Positions 42,490 through 52,800 of a DNA stretch of 64,000 nt are shown here, in pieces. Made by a program: the position numbers and the translations under genes. Within the stretch, counting starts at the first letter, position 1. The number at the start of each line of letters is the position of its first letter. The notes under the pieces are model-generated. The model was not told the origin of the DNA. It saw only the letters and a program-made list of their open reading frames with translations, and did no database searches. The DNA is from Gemmatimonadales bacterium (GTDB taxonomy: Bacteria; Gemmatimonadota; Gemmatimonadetes; Longimicrobiales; Gaopeijiaceae): contig REED01000098.1 in the NCBI GenBank assembly GCA_007695225.1, positions 1 to 64,000 on the forward strand, in the 5' to 3' direction.

Positions 42490-43704
42490 TTACCGGGGTT
42501 CCGGCTTCCAGATGGCAATTCCCGAGGCCTGGGGTCCCACCTCCACCTCCGCCACCCGCTCCAACCGCTCAAGATCAACCACATCCAGCTTCCCCGCGCC
42601 TCCCTCAGATCCCTCGACGGAGACAAATGCGTAGCGCCCGTCGGGGGAAATGGCGAGGCCATGGGCTCCAGGGGCCGATGTGGGAATGCGGGCTACGCTG
42701 AATCCCTCCACCAGATCGAAGATCTCCACCGCCCCTCCCTGCCGGAGGGTGGTCACCAGATGACGGCCGTCGGGTGTGGATGCCACCTGGTAGGGGCCCC
42801 GCCCGGTGCGGAAGGTTCGGCGGAGACGCCACCCCTCCAGATCCACCTCGTGGATCTCGTCGGTACCGTTGCAGGCGACCCAGATCCATCGTCCATTTTC
42901 CGACGGGCTGGCCCAGGTGGGGGCGCAGGTCATCCCCGAGGAGGTCCCGGGTAGGCGAAGGCCCGCGGCGGGTGGAGCCGCCGCAGCGTCCGGATCCGGA
43001 TCCCCGGTCCCGGGTCCTCCCCGCTCCAACTCCGTGGGTAGGGGCCCTTCCCTTCCCTGGGACACAGAGAACCTCCGGGACGGTTCCATGCTCAGGGCGT
43101 CCACTTCCACCAGTTGGTCATCCATCATGCACACGGTGTAGATGTGGTTCCCGGAGGGACTGACCCTGGCGCCGTGGGGCATGGTGCACAGTTCGATCCG
43201 CACCACCTCGTAGAGATCCGGCCCGAAGACCACCGAGAGAGTGGAGGGGACCCGCTCTCCATAGAAGTTGAAGTTCGGAGAGAAGAGAAAGGACCCATCC
43301 GGGGAGATGTCGATGGTGGTGGAGAGGGGCCCCAGTCGGATGGGGCCGTCGGCGAGTTGTTCCGACTCACCCCCGCTCCTGGGAAGCGCGTACTTCCACA
43401 GCCTGCCCTCCTCCTGCCCTTCTCCCGTCAGGACGTAGAGATGCCGCTGGTCCGGTGAGATCACCAGGCCCCGGGTCCCTTCGCTTCCATTGGCGGTGAT
43501 CGCCAGGGAGAAGGACGCCTCCACCCGGATCCCCTCGGGGCCGAAGTGGATCCGGTGGATCTCGTCTCCCACCTGGGAGCCGACGTAGATCCAGTATTCG
43601 TCGGCGTCCCGATCGGGATCCGACATGGCCGGACCCGGTTGGGTCGAGGACGGCCCCAGGAAGAGGGTGGAGAGAAGAAGGGCCCAGGATGAGAGCAGGT
43701 GCAT
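42490..43704 (-). CDS. Secreted YVTN-type beta-propeller protein
   Basis: A 404-residue exported protein. A signal peptide covers about 1-22 (LLSSWALLLSTLFL). The rest is repeated beta-propeller blades, each around SPDQRHLYVLTG, SPDGSFLFSPN, SPSGNHIYTV, TPDGRHLVTTL and SPDGRYAFVSV. These bind ligands or partners rather than carry a recognisable active site. An Asp/Pro/Ala-rich insertion interrupts the middle. It starts 13 bases after the LVIVD gene stop, so the two are co-transcribed and probably work together outside the cytoplasm. Confidence 0.82.
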   Translation of the reverse strand: MHLLSSWALLLSTLFLGPSSTQPGPAMSDPDRDADEYWIYVGSQVGDEIHRIHFGPEGIRVEASFSLAITANGSEGTRGLVISPDQRHLYVLTGEGQEEGRLWKYALPRSGGESEQLADGPIRLGPLSTTIDISPDGSFLFSPNFNFYGERVPSTLSVVFGPDLYEVVRIELCTMPHGARVSPSGNHIYTVCMMDDQLVEVDALSMEPSRRFSVSQGREGPLPTELERGGPGTGDPDPDAAAAPPAAGLRLPGTSSGMTCAPTWASPSENGRWIWVACNGTDEIHEVDLEGWRLRRTFRTGRGPYQVASTPDGRHLVTTLRQGGAVEIFDLVEGFSVARIPTSAPGAHGLAISPDGRYAFVSVEGSEGGAGKLDVVDLERLERVAEVEVGPQASGIAIWKPEPR

Positions 43705-43716
43705 GGAAGATTCCGA

Positions 43717-45945
43717 TCAGAAGACGGGGCGCCCGCCCCGGGGCTCGATGCGAACGGCCCAAAGACCGCTGTTGGCGTCGGCGAAGAAGACGTGCCCCTT
43801 GAAGGGCATGGCCCCCCAGACCATGGGGGCGTTCCGGATGTAGCCCTGGGGATCGAAGGGCTTGAAGGCCACCATCTCCCGGCCCTGGGCCCGGAGATCT
43901 CCCCGGAGCTCCCCGGAGACGTCCACCACCCGGAGGCCCCCTTCATAGTAGCCCTGGTAGAGGATGTCGTCCTCTACCCATGGATTGTGGGTCCCGTACT
44001 CGTCCATCTGGTATCGGGCCACCTTCTCCGGGTTCTCCGGGTCGGTGTAGTCGATGATGTGGACGTAACCGCCGGTGTGGGCCGGCCGTCCCCCCTCCCC
44101 GGTGTCGGGATCGAAGGGAAGGAGATCGGTATATCCCTCCAGAGGGGTCCCCACCCGGGGCCAGAGCTCATCGGATGCGAAGAGGTAGAACCGGCCGGTG
44201 GATTCCTGGCGGTAGGGCCAGAGGGTGTGGGTGAGCATCTCGGGGAAGTGGATCTGGCTCACCAGGACCGGATTGGAGGGGCTTCCGCCCCAGCCTCCAT
44301 TGCCTACGTCCACCACCACCACCCCGTTCTCCCACTCGGACGAATACGCCAGTCCGTCGTGCACGATGACGTCATGGATCGAGGAGTTGGGGTGGTTGTA
44401 GCTCCCCACCACCCGGGGACGATCCAGCTCCGCCATGTCGATGATCACATAGCGTTCCCCTCCGGAGAGGGCGTAGAGGTAGTCATTCTCGGGCCAGGCA
44501 TTGTGGACCCCTCCCCGGAGTTCCTCGGTGAACTCCGCCGCGATGCGGGGGTGGCGCGGGTTCGCCAGGTCCAGGATGATGACCCCGTTCACCCGGGTGG
44601 AGGCTCCTTCCCGGGTCAGGACGGCATAGCGGGAATCCGGAGACACCTTCACGTCATTGACCTGCCGGGCATCCACCTGGATGGAGTCGGTCTTCACGAT
44701 GGCCGAGGGATCGGTGACGTCCCAGATGTAAGCCGTCCCTCCGGTGGTCCCGGTGATGGCGTAGTCCCGCCCATCCAATCCCTCGAAGACCCAGAAGTCA
44801 TGGGTCATGGTGTGGGTTACCTCGCCCCGGCCCACGGGGTGGACCCGGTGAAGCACCTGCCGAGGGTGGATCTCCACCGTGGAGCGAGCCATGAGGGGGC
44901 CGGCGTGGGCCATGACCGTGTAGACGCCGGGGACCTCCGCCACGAAGACCCCGTCCCGAACCTCTCCGGCACTCCCCCGGGCCTGCACCGTGTCATGGGG
45001 GTGGAAGGCGTAGCTCCATTCCGTCGGGAGGTCCTGTACGGGAGCGCCCTCTGCATCGAGGGCCCGGACCCGGTAGCGGAGGACGTCGCCCGCCCGGGCC
45101 ACCTCCGCCCCTCCTTCCAGCTCCAGGGACCGGGCCGGGAACGGAGCCACCTCGTACGTCAGGCTCCCGGTGCTCTCCTCGACCTGGGCCGTGATGGTGA
45201 CGGGGCCGGTCCCGTGGGCCGTGACGAACCCATGGCGGTCCACCGAAGCCACCTCCGGGTCCGAGGAACGCCACTCCGCCGTTACGTCGTCACGGGACGT
45301 CCCATCCTCGTGAAAGCCCAGGGCTCGATGCAGGACCCGGGTCCCCTGGACGAGGGAAGGATGCGCTGCCCCAACCTCCACCCGGGTCACCGGGGGCCAG
45401 ACAACCCGGACCGGGATCTCCAGGACCGGAGCCGGGCCCCGAGGCATGCCCGGAGGCGGATTTTCCACGTAGATGGAGGCGGGGACGCTCCGGGCCCCAT
45501 CGGGTGTGACCACTGAGACATGGATCCGGTACTCCCCCACCTGCCGCCCCAGCACCTCGCCGTCTCGGACGTGGAGACCGGTGCGTGGAGCGGAGAAGCG
45601 TAGCTGGGGCTCCACCGGGTTCCCGTCCATGTCGAAGGCCAGGACCTCGAAGGGGACGGTTTCCCCTACGGCAACCACCACGGTGGCCGGGGTGGCCGTG
45701 AGGCGGATCAGGTCTGCCGCCTCCGGGTCGGGGCCGTCCTGGGCCCAAACCGCAGGCGCGCCGGCAAGGAGGAGTGCAAGAAAGGCGGTATACCCCGAGG
45801 AACGCGCTCTGGCCGTGGCCACCGAACCGGTGGCCCAAGCTCCGGGCTGGCCAGCGATGGGTTCCCTTGCTCGTCCTTCCCTCCAGGGGCTCGGGAGTAG
45901 CTCGCGGCTCTTCAAGCAGGCGCCTTCCAACATTTTCAGTTCCAT
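43717..45945 (-). CDS. Secreted Ig-like/LVIVD beta-propeller protein
   Basis: A 742-residue exported protein. The N-terminal 68 residues end in a hydrophobic helix and an AxA-like site (AVWAQDG). Two or three Ig-like modules follow: ATPATVVVAVGETVPFEV, then a Big2-like unit (WRSSDPEVASVDRHGFV, ITAQVEES), then one with EVARAGDVLRYRV. The C-terminal half is a propeller with LVIVD-type units (VNDVKVSPDSRYAVL, GVIILDLANP, YVIIDMAELD, GVVVVDVGNGG, GLRVVDVSG). The start is fixed by GGAGGGAG eight bases upstream. Such proteins are thought to bind ligands at the surface. It heads the two-gene propeller operon. Confidence 0.82.
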   Translation of the reverse strand: MELKMLEGACLKSRELLPSPWREGRAREPIAGQPGAWATGSVATARARSSGYTAFLALLLAGAPAVWAQDGPDPEAADLIRLTATPATVVVAVGETVPFEVLAFDMDGNPVEPQLRFSAPRTGLHVRDGEVLGRQVGEYRIHVSVVTPDGARSVPASIYVENPPPGMPRGPAPVLEIPVRVVWPPVTRVEVGAAHPSLVQGTRVLHRALGFHEDGTSRDDVTAEWRSSDPEVASVDRHGFVTAHGTGPVTITAQVEESTGSLTYEVAPFPARSLELEGGAEVARAGDVLRYRVRALDAEGAPVQDLPTEWSYAFHPHDTVQARGSAGEVRDGVFVAEVPGVYTVMAHAGPLMARSTVEIHPRQVLHRVHPVGRGEVTHTMTHDFWVFEGLDGRDYAITGTTGGTAYIWDVTDPSAIVKTDSIQVDARQVNDVKVSPDSRYAVLTREGASTRVNGVIILDLANPRHPRIAAEFTEELRGGVHNAWPENDYLYALSGGERYVIIDMAELDRPRVVGSYNHPNSSIHDVIVHDGLAYSSEWENGVVVVDVGNGGWGGSPSNPVLVSQIHFPEMLTHTLWPYRQESTGRFYLFASDELWPRVGTPLEGYTDLLPFDPDTGEGGRPAHTGGYVHIIDYTDPENPEKVARYQMDEYGTHNPWVEDDILYQGYYEGGLRVVDVSGELRGDLRAQGREMVAFKPFDPQGYIRNAPMVWGAMPFKGHVFFADANSGLWAVRIEPRGGRPVF

Positions 45946-46097
45946 GAGTTCTCCCTCCACTGGAATCTCCCCGGTCCACCGCTGAGCCGCATCCTCCACG
46001 ACGGCACCCTCCTTCCGCGGACACCGTCCCCTCTGAGGAGGCAATCTCGGGACCCAGGGGCGGAGCGTCCAGTCGGGGGCTTTCGGCGGAGTCAAAA

Positions 46098-46167
46098 GGC
46101 CGTTAAAGAAGTCCAGGGGCGCCACCGTTGGGAGCGCCAGGGAGCCGCGTCGCAGGCGGCTACCCGG
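46098..46167. repeat. Partial dispersed repeat, copy C
   Basis: The plus strand shows a degraded terminus (CCGTTAAAGAAGTCCAGGGG) followed by GCGCCACCGTTGGGAGCGCC and AGGGAGCC. It then has CGTCGCAGGCGGCTACCCG, matching positions 10-76 of copy A. It ends 21 bases before the hydroxylase start, so it lies in or next to its leader. Confidence 0.7.
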
Positions 46168-46188
46168 AGAAAGGATTCTGGAGGCGAA

Positions 46189-47037
46189 ATGGAGATCGAA
46201 CCGAAGACCATCATAGCCGGGATCTTCCTGGTCCTCCTCTGGGCGGGGGAGGGGCTCCTCCCTTTCTATCCCGAGTTCCCCAAGGGGATGCGTCAAAGGG
46301 TCGGCCATGACGCCAGGAACCTGGCGCTGGGGGCGGGGAATGCCCTTCTCATGGCCGTTCTCTTCGGCGCGGTCTTCGTGGCGGTGGAGGTCTGGGCCGA
46401 GGATCGGAGCGTGGGGCTGCTCCGGATCCTGGACGCCCCCGGGTGGCTGACTCTCGGGTTGGCCATCCTCTTCTTCGACCTCTGGATGTATCTCTGGCAT
46501 CGTGCGAACCACCGGATCCCGTTCCTCTGGCGGTTCCACCGGATGCATCACAGTGACCCGGCCATGGACGTCTCCACAGGCCTCCGGTTCCACCCGGGGG
46601 AAATGGTCCTCTCTTCCATGGCTCGCTTGGCAGTCCTCCCCCTCCTGGGGATGTCGCTCTGGCATCTGGCCATCTACGAAGCCCTCCTTCTTCCGGTGAT
46701 CCTCTTCCACCATTCCAACCTTCGCATCCCGCGGTGGATGGACCACGGGCTCCTGGCCGTCATCGTCACCCCGGCCATGCACCGGGTCCATCACAGCCGC
46801 TGGCAGCCGGAAACCGATTCCAACTATGGATCGATCCTGCCCTGGTGGGACATGATCTTCCGCTCCTTCCGGCTCCGGGAGGATGCACGGACCATCCAGC
46901 TGGGGTTGGAAGGGTTCGACGAAGATCGGTGGCAGACGCTGGGGGGGATGCTCCGGACCCCGCTGGGTGGGCCGGGTAGCGACCCTGCCGACGAAACCCG
47001 GAACGGGGAGACGATCGGGGATCGGGAGAAGGTCTGA
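46189..47037 (+). CDS. Sterol desaturase/fatty acid hydroxylase-superfamily membrane protein
   Basis: A 282-residue membrane enzyme with about four hydrophobic segments. The di-iron histidine clusters are HRANH (about 104-108), HRMHHS (about 117-122) and HRVHHS (about 203-208), plus H in FHHSNLR. Members add hydroxyl groups to or desaturate lipid-like substrates, or cleave alkyl ethers; the substrate here is unknown. GGAGG lies four bases before the ATG. Repeat copy C immediately precedes it. The last 30 residues are hydrophilic and variable. Confidence 0.88.
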   Translation: MEIEPKTIIAGIFLVLLWAGEGLLPFYPEFPKGMRQRVGHDARNLALGAGNALLMAVLFGAVFVAVEVWAEDRSVGLLRILDAPGWLTLGLAILFFDLWMYLWHRANHRIPFLWRFHRMHHSDPAMDVSTGLRFHPGEMVLSSMARLAVLPLLGMSLWHLAIYEALLLPVILFHHSNLRIPRWMDHGLLAVIVTPAMHRVHHSRWQPETDSNYGSILPWWDMIFRSFRLREDARTIQLGLEGFDEDRWQTLGGMLRTPLGGPGSDPADETRNGETIGDREKV

Positions 47038-47141
47038 CTTCCGAAGGCCTCGGCGGGGTCGGTCGGGCTCGGGGTGGGAGGAAGCACACCCCCGGACTGC
47101 GCCGATCCGGAAATACTCGCGTTCCGGGGCTTGGAAACACA

Positions 47142-47147
47142 TATTTA
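47142..47147 (+). promoter_or_regulatory. Possible -10 element upstream of the lytic transglycosylase
   Basis: TATTTA sits in an AT-rich patch that stands out in this GC-rich sequence, 41 bases before the start codon. The hexamer 17 bases upstream is not a convincing -35, so this is tentative. Confidence 0.25.
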
Positions 47148-47188
47148 TTCCCGACGCCCGACGTGCTCCCGTCCAGCCGGATCGATTC

Positions 47189-48757
47189 ATGCGAATTCTC
47201 CCTTCGTCCCCCGTTTCATCGATCCTCGCGCCAGGCCTCCTTCTCGCCGTGGTGCTTTGCTGGTCCGCGACGGCTGATGCCCAGCAACCCATCGCTGAAG
47301 AACGGAGCGGGGACCGGACCGAGGCCGTGGACGGACTGGGTGAGGAGGCGGGTTCTCGGGCCCATCCGACCCGGTCGCCCGATGAGGTCCTGCTGGAAAT
47401 CCTGAGTCGTGGCCGGCTCGAACTGGACCAGAGCGCCATGGAGCGGTTCCGTCCCGGGTACGCATTCTGGCAGCACGTCTTCACCATTCCCGACGGGTCG
47501 GTGGCCTACGGCAGTGCCCACGATGGGCGACTGCTGGCCGTGTTCCCCGTCCGCGGCGACTGGAGCCGGGAGGCACGCTGGGTGGATCCATCGCTGGCGG
47601 GGACGGTGAACGGTCAGCGTCTGGAGAGCCGGCTGACCCAGCGCAGGGACCAGGTGGCCGAGATCCTCGAGGCCTCGGCGGGACCGGTGGTCCACAATGC
47701 CACCCGGGGGCGCTTCCTGTCGCCCAACGCCCGTCGCTACGGAGCATTCCTGGAGGACTGGGGGGCCATCTATGAGCGATTCGGGGTTCCCGCCGAGATT
47801 GGGCTCGCCCAGGCCGTTATCGAGTCGGGGCTGAATGGGACCATCCGCTCCGAGGCCCGTGCGATGGGCTTCTGCCAGTGGCTGGAGCAGAACTGGAACC
47901 TCATGAAGCGCCTGGCTCCGAACGAGATCGAGGGGCACAACCAGACCACCCAGGCCCCCTACTGCGCCGCGTACCTCACCATCCTGGCCACCAAGTACGG
48001 GTCCTTCATCCCGGCCCTTTCGGAACACCATGCCGGAGGCACCAACGTGGGCCGCACGGTGATCAACGGGGCCCGCCTCGGCGGGACCGAGATCCGGGAG
48101 CAGTATTTCATGGGCTCGGAACTGGCCCGGGATCTGCGGACGCTCTCCCTGAGCGAGTATCGGGAAGTGGTGAGGAGCTACGGTCCCCGCTCGTTCCTCT
48201 ATGCCGAGATGGTTTTCGGGAATACCTACACTGTGCGGGCGCTCATGGAGAGCGTTCCCCAGACCCGGATCCACGCCATGCGGGCGCCCCGGAACATCCC
48301 CCTCACCGAGGTGACCCAGCGCACCGGGCTCTCGGTGGACGAGGTCCGCCGCTTCAATCCGGCCCTCATCCGGCAGGTTCCCCGTGGCGCCAATCTCTAC
48401 CTTCCCATGCGTGTGGACGCCTTCGGTGCCGATGTCTCCTTTTGGCACCGTCCCGCCGATCCCGCCTACCTCCAGGTCCTGAACGAGTTCATGGGGCTGG
48501 AGCGGAGCGTAGAGGAATGGGAAAGCAATGCCTTTCTCCCTCTCCTTCGGGACTTCCAGCGCCGGTTCTCGGCCACCGGTACCGAGGAAGGCGCGGTGAT
48601 GGCCACCGTCCTGGCCTATGTGCTGCACGAGTCCACCACCAGCCGGCGGGCCGAGATCCTCACCGACTTCCGCACCAGTGAGCATATCCAGCGGCTCTTC
48701 CAGCGGGGAGTCCAGGAGCGGGAGACGGCCCGGAGCACTTCCCTCACCGCCGGCTGA
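47189..48757 (+). CDS. MltD-like lytic transglycosylase with LysM-like motif
   Basis: A 522-residue exported protein with a signal peptide of about 31 residues (ending TADAQQ). The SLT domain has the catalytic glutamate E212 in AQAVIESGLNG, then SEARAMGFCQWLEQNWN, and later AAYLTILATKYGS. A LysM-like segment (about 368-407, IPLTEVTQRTGLSVDEVRRF to LYLPM) would bind peptidoglycan. It should cleave murein with 1,6-anhydro ring formation. Cysteine replaces the usual Met/Leu in the GFCQW motif. The aldo/keto reductase gene starts two bases after its stop. Confidence 0.85.
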   Translation: MRILPSSPVSSILAPGLLLAVVLCWSATADAQQPIAEERSGDRTEAVDGLGEEAGSRAHPTRSPDEVLLEILSRGRLELDQSAMERFRPGYAFWQHVFTIPDGSVAYGSAHDGRLLAVFPVRGDWSREARWVDPSLAGTVNGQRLESRLTQRRDQVAEILEASAGPVVHNATRGRFLSPNARRYGAFLEDWGAIYERFGVPAEIGLAQAVIESGLNGTIRSEARAMGFCQWLEQNWNLMKRLAPNEIEGHNQTTQAPYCAAYLTILATKYGSFIPALSEHHAGGTNVGRTVINGARLGGTEIREQYFMGSELARDLRTLSLSEYREVVRSYGPRSFLYAEMVFGNTYTVRALMESVPQTRIHAMRAPRNIPLTEVTQRTGLSVDEVRRFNPALIRQVPRGANLYLPMRVDAFGADVSFWHRPADPAYLQVLNEFMGLERSVEEWESNAFLPLLRDFQRRFSATGTEEGAVMATVLAYVLHESTTSRRAEILTDFRTSEHIQRLFQRGVQERETARSTSLTAG

Positions 48758-48759
48758 GG

Positions 48760-49734
48760 GTGGAGTACACCCGCCTGGGATCCACGGGCCTCTCCGTTTC
48801 CCGTCTCGCCCTGGGGATGATGAGCTACGGGGATCCGGGATGGCGGAACTGGGTTCTCCCCGAGGAGGAGGCCCGCCCCTTCGTCCGTCGGGCGGTGGAG
48901 GCGGGGATCAATTTCTTCGACACCGCCGACATGTATTCCCGGGGGGTGAGCGAGGAGGTGACGGGCCGCCTCCTCAAGGAATTCACCCGACGGGATGATG
49001 TGGTCCTCGCCACCAAGGTCTTCTTCCCCGTTGAGGAGGGGCCGAATCGGCGAGGACTCAACCGGAAGCACATCTTCGCTGCCGTCACCGACTCCCTCCG
49101 ACGGCTGGATGTGGACTACATCGACCTCTACCAGATCCATCGGTGGGACTACCATACCCCCATCGAGGAGACCATGGAGGCCCTCCACGACGTGGTGAAG
49201 GCCGGACACGTCCGATACATCGGCGCCAGCAGCATGTTCGCCCGGCAGTTCGCCCGGGCCCTTCACGTGGCGGAGCGGGCGGGAACGACGCGCTTCGTGA
49301 GCATGCAGAACCACTACAACCTCCTGTACCGGGAGGAGGAGCGGGAGATGAATCCCCTCTGCCGGGAGGAGGGAATAGGGCTCCTTCCCTGGAGCCCCCT
49401 GGCACGGGGCTACCTGACCCGTCCCCCGGACCGGAAGGAGGCCACCCCCCGAGGCCAGGTGGACGATTATGCCCGGCGACTCTACAGCTACCCGGAGGCG
49501 GACCGTATCCTGGAGGCGGTGGGGAGTGTGTCCGAGGCCCGGGGGGTGAGCCGGGCCCAGGTGGCCCTGGCCTGGCTCCTGGCGCGGCCGGGGGTGACCG
49601 CCCCCATCATCGGAGCCACGAAGATGGCGCATCTGGAAGACGCCCTGGCAGCGGTTACCCTGGAACTGGAGGCGGGGGAGATCCAGGCCCTGGAGGCATC
49701 CTACGTCCCCAGGCCGGTGCTGGGACACCACTGA
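48760..49734 (+). CDS. Aldo/keto reductase
   Basis: A 324-residue TIM-barrel NADPH oxidoreductase. The catalytic tetrad is D54 and Y59 (FFDTADMYSRG), K86 (LATKVF) and H127 (QIHRWD). The C-terminal NADPH-binding VTAPIIGATKMAHLEDAL is typical of the YajO/potassium-channel-beta-like branch. The start is GTG two bases after the transglycosylase stop, so translation may be coupled. The physiological substrate is unknown. Confidence 0.93.
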   Translation: MEYTRLGSTGLSVSRLALGMMSYGDPGWRNWVLPEEEARPFVRRAVEAGINFFDTADMYSRGVSEEVTGRLLKEFTRRDDVVLATKVFFPVEEGPNRRGLNRKHIFAAVTDSLRRLDVDYIDLYQIHRWDYHTPIEETMEALHDVVKAGHVRYIGASSMFARQFARALHVAERAGTTRFVSMQNHYNLLYREEEREMNPLCREEGIGLLPWSPLARGYLTRPPDRKEATPRGQVDDYARRLYSYPEADRILEAVGSVSEARGVSRAQVALAWLLARPGVTAPIIGATKMAHLEDALAAVTLELEAGEIQALEASYVPRPVLGHH

Positions 49735-49848
49735 ACTCACCCCGTCCCATCATCGCCGCACCCGGGTGCCGGTGGACCTCCCACCGGTAGACCCCCGACT
49801 CCCTCCGCCCCCGCCACGGGCCTCCCGCCCTCCCTCCGGCCGCTCCTG

Positions 49849-52800
49849 ATGCTCCACGGTCCCTCCTTCACGCGCAGTCCCCTCTTCTGGGTACTTCTGA
49901 CCGCTCTGGTTGCGGGGTCGGTGGTCTTCTCTGTCCGGTACTTCGCCCAGGCCTTCCCTGTGGTGAACCTGGAACTGGCCATGGACCGGGAAGGCGCGCT
50001 GGCGGCAGCGCGGGAACTCGCGGAACGGAGGAACTGGGGCCCCGAGGGCTTTCGTCAGGCGGCCACATTCTCCGACCCAGCCCCGGAGGTTCGGACCTAC
50101 CTGGAGCTGGAGCTGGGCGAGGAAGACCCCTTGGGTCGCCTCCGGCGGGATGGAGACTATCATCCGTATCGATGGGAAGTTCGGCACTTCCGGGAAGGGG
50201 AGACCCAGGAGGCGTCCATCCGCTTCGCCCCCGATGGCCGGGTCTACGGTTTCCGACTTCGCCTTCCCGAGGACGCCCCCGGCGCCGCCCTTCCTGCTGA
50301 AGCGGCTCGGGCCTTAGCAGAGGCCGCAGCCGTGGAAGCGTGGGAGGTGGACCTCCCTCGCTACGAATTGGTGGAGAGCTCGCAGGAGGTCCGCCCCGGG
50401 GGAAGGGTGGACCACTCCTTCGTCTACCTCCGATCCGGGGTGGAACTGGGCGAGGGGGATATCCGGCTCCGACTGGGCGTAGCGGGGGATGAACTCTCCG
50501 AGGTGGCGCCCTTCGTCCGGGTTCCCCAGGCCTTTTCCCTCCGGTACGCCGAGATGCGAGGGGCCAATACGCGCATCGCCCTGGGGGCCAGTCTCCTCTT
50601 CCTGGTCCTTTTCTTTCTCGTGGGGTGCGGGTACGGGACCTTCCATCTTCTCAGAAGCCGGTGGCTGGAGTGGCGCACGCCCCTGGTCTGGGGTGGGGTG
50701 GTGGCCGGGGTCATGGCCCTGGGGTCCCTGAACCAGCTGCCCCTGAGCTGGATGGGATATGACACGGCCCTATCCTCGAACACCTTCCTCCTCCAGCGCA
50801 TCCTGGAGGCCGCTGCCCTTTTCGTGGTCGGCACCGGGCTCCTGGCCCTCATCTTCATGGCGGCGGAGAGCCTCGGGCGTCGGGCCTTCCCCCATCATCC
50901 CCAGCAGTGGCGGCTCTGGAATCCGGAGGTGGCTTCCTCACTCCCGGCGGTGGGACGGACGGTGGGTGGCTACCTGGTGGCCATTCTGGAAGTGGGGTTC
51001 GTGGTGGCCTTCTATCTCTTCGCCATGCGGAGGGATGGGTGGTGGACCCCCTCCGAGGCGCTCATCCAGCCCGATCTACTGGCCAGCTATGCTCCCTGGC
51101 TCACTGCGGTCTCCATCGCCCTCTTCTCTGGCTTCTGGGAGGAGAGTCTGTTCCGGGCCGTCCCCATTGCCGGCGCGGCCCTCATCGGGAGCCGATTCGG
51201 AGGACGGGCGTGGTGGATCGGGGCAGCCCTCATCCTCCAGGCGGTGCTCTTCGCCGCGGGGCACGCCGACTACCCTCAGCAGCCCTCGTATGCCCGCCTG
51301 GTGGAGCTGATCCTTCCCGCCCTCTTCTGGGGGGTGCTCTACCTCTATTTCGGCCTGGTCCCGGTGATCCTGGCCCATGCCAGCTACAACCTCACCCTCA
51401 TCTCCCTCCCTCTTTGGGTCTCAGCCACTCCCGGAATCTGGCTGGACCGTTCCATGGTGGTGGCGCTGGGACTCCTTCCTCTCTGGATCGTCCTCTACCA
51501 CGGTGTTCGCCGGGGATTTCCCGCCCAGCTTCCGGACTGGGGTTGGAATCGGTCATGGAGACCTGAGCAGCGTGTGGAGAGCCTCGCCCCGCCGCATGGG
51601 GAGGACGGGCCCCGCCCCCCTTCCCCCCGTTCGATCCCCCGTCCCCTCTCTTCGAGCCTCCTGATGGCGTGTGCCGGAATGGGGCTCGTCCTCCTGGTGG
51701 TGGGCGGGGTGCGGTTCGTGCCCGACGCTCCTCGGCTGGAGATGGATCGGAGCGGGGCGGCGGAGCGCGCCCGGGAGGCGCTGGCGGAGCGGGGGACGGA
51801 TCTGGATCCGGAATGGCGGGTCCTCACAGCGGTCCGGGGGGGACCGGGGACCACCCACCGCTTCGTATGGGACGAGGAGGGGCCGGAAGCCTATGATGCC
51901 CTGCTGGGCTCGTACCTTCCCGAACCCGGCTGGGTCGTTCGCTTTGTCCGATTCACCGGACCCGTGGAGGAGCGGGCCGAGGAGTTCCGGGTGGAGTTGG
52001 AGGCCCAGGGTCGCCTTCGCCGGATCCAGCACCGCCTCCCTGAGGACCGGCCCGGCCGCGCTCTGGAGGAAGAGGAGGCTCGGGCTCAGGCGGAGGAACT
52101 CCTGACCCGGGAGTTCGGCGAGCACCCCCATCCTCCGGAGCTTGCCCGGATCCGGGAGATTTCCGCCGAGGTGACCCACCGCCCGAACCGGAGGGACTGG
52201 ACCTTCACCTGGGAGGACCCGGAGAGCCATCCCCTAACCCGGGGTGAGCTCCGCATCCGGGTGGCGATTGTGGGAGAGGCTCCTGCGGACCACGTCCGCT
52301 TCATTCATACACCAGAAGAATGGGACCGGGAGGAACGGGATCGGAGCGGGCGGCGCGGACTGCTGGGCGGCCTTTCCGGCGGACTGCTCTTTCTTCTCTT
52401 CACGGTGGGGGCCTTGGCCGGGGGGATCCGGTGGGCCCGGGGGAAATTCCATCTCCCCTCGGCGGTGGCGGTGGTGGCTGTGGTCGTCCCGGCGGTGGTC
52501 CTATCGGGGGTGAACGGGCTCCCCTCCACCGCTCTCGGGTTCACCACCACGCAGGGGTTTGGCGAGCAGTTGGTGATCGCGGTGGTGGGGCTCCTCCTCT
52601 CCGGGGGGGTGGCGGGGGCGGGACTGGGGTTGAATGCGGGCCTTGTGGGGAGCAGCGTTGGTGCCTCCATGTCCCGACACGGGACGGGTAGATGGAGGGG
52701 AGCCGCCCCCGGGGTGGCCCTGGGGATGCTTGCGGCCGGGGGGCTGGCTCTGGCTGGACGCATCGGGGGCGTGGCCGGACCCCTATGGCCCGCATACGGG

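Noticed and set aside
45946-47487. N-terminal extension of the LVIVD gene to 1256 codons
   Set aside because: It would run antisense through the hydroxylase gene; the start at 45945 has a good ribosome-binding site and precedes the signal sequence.
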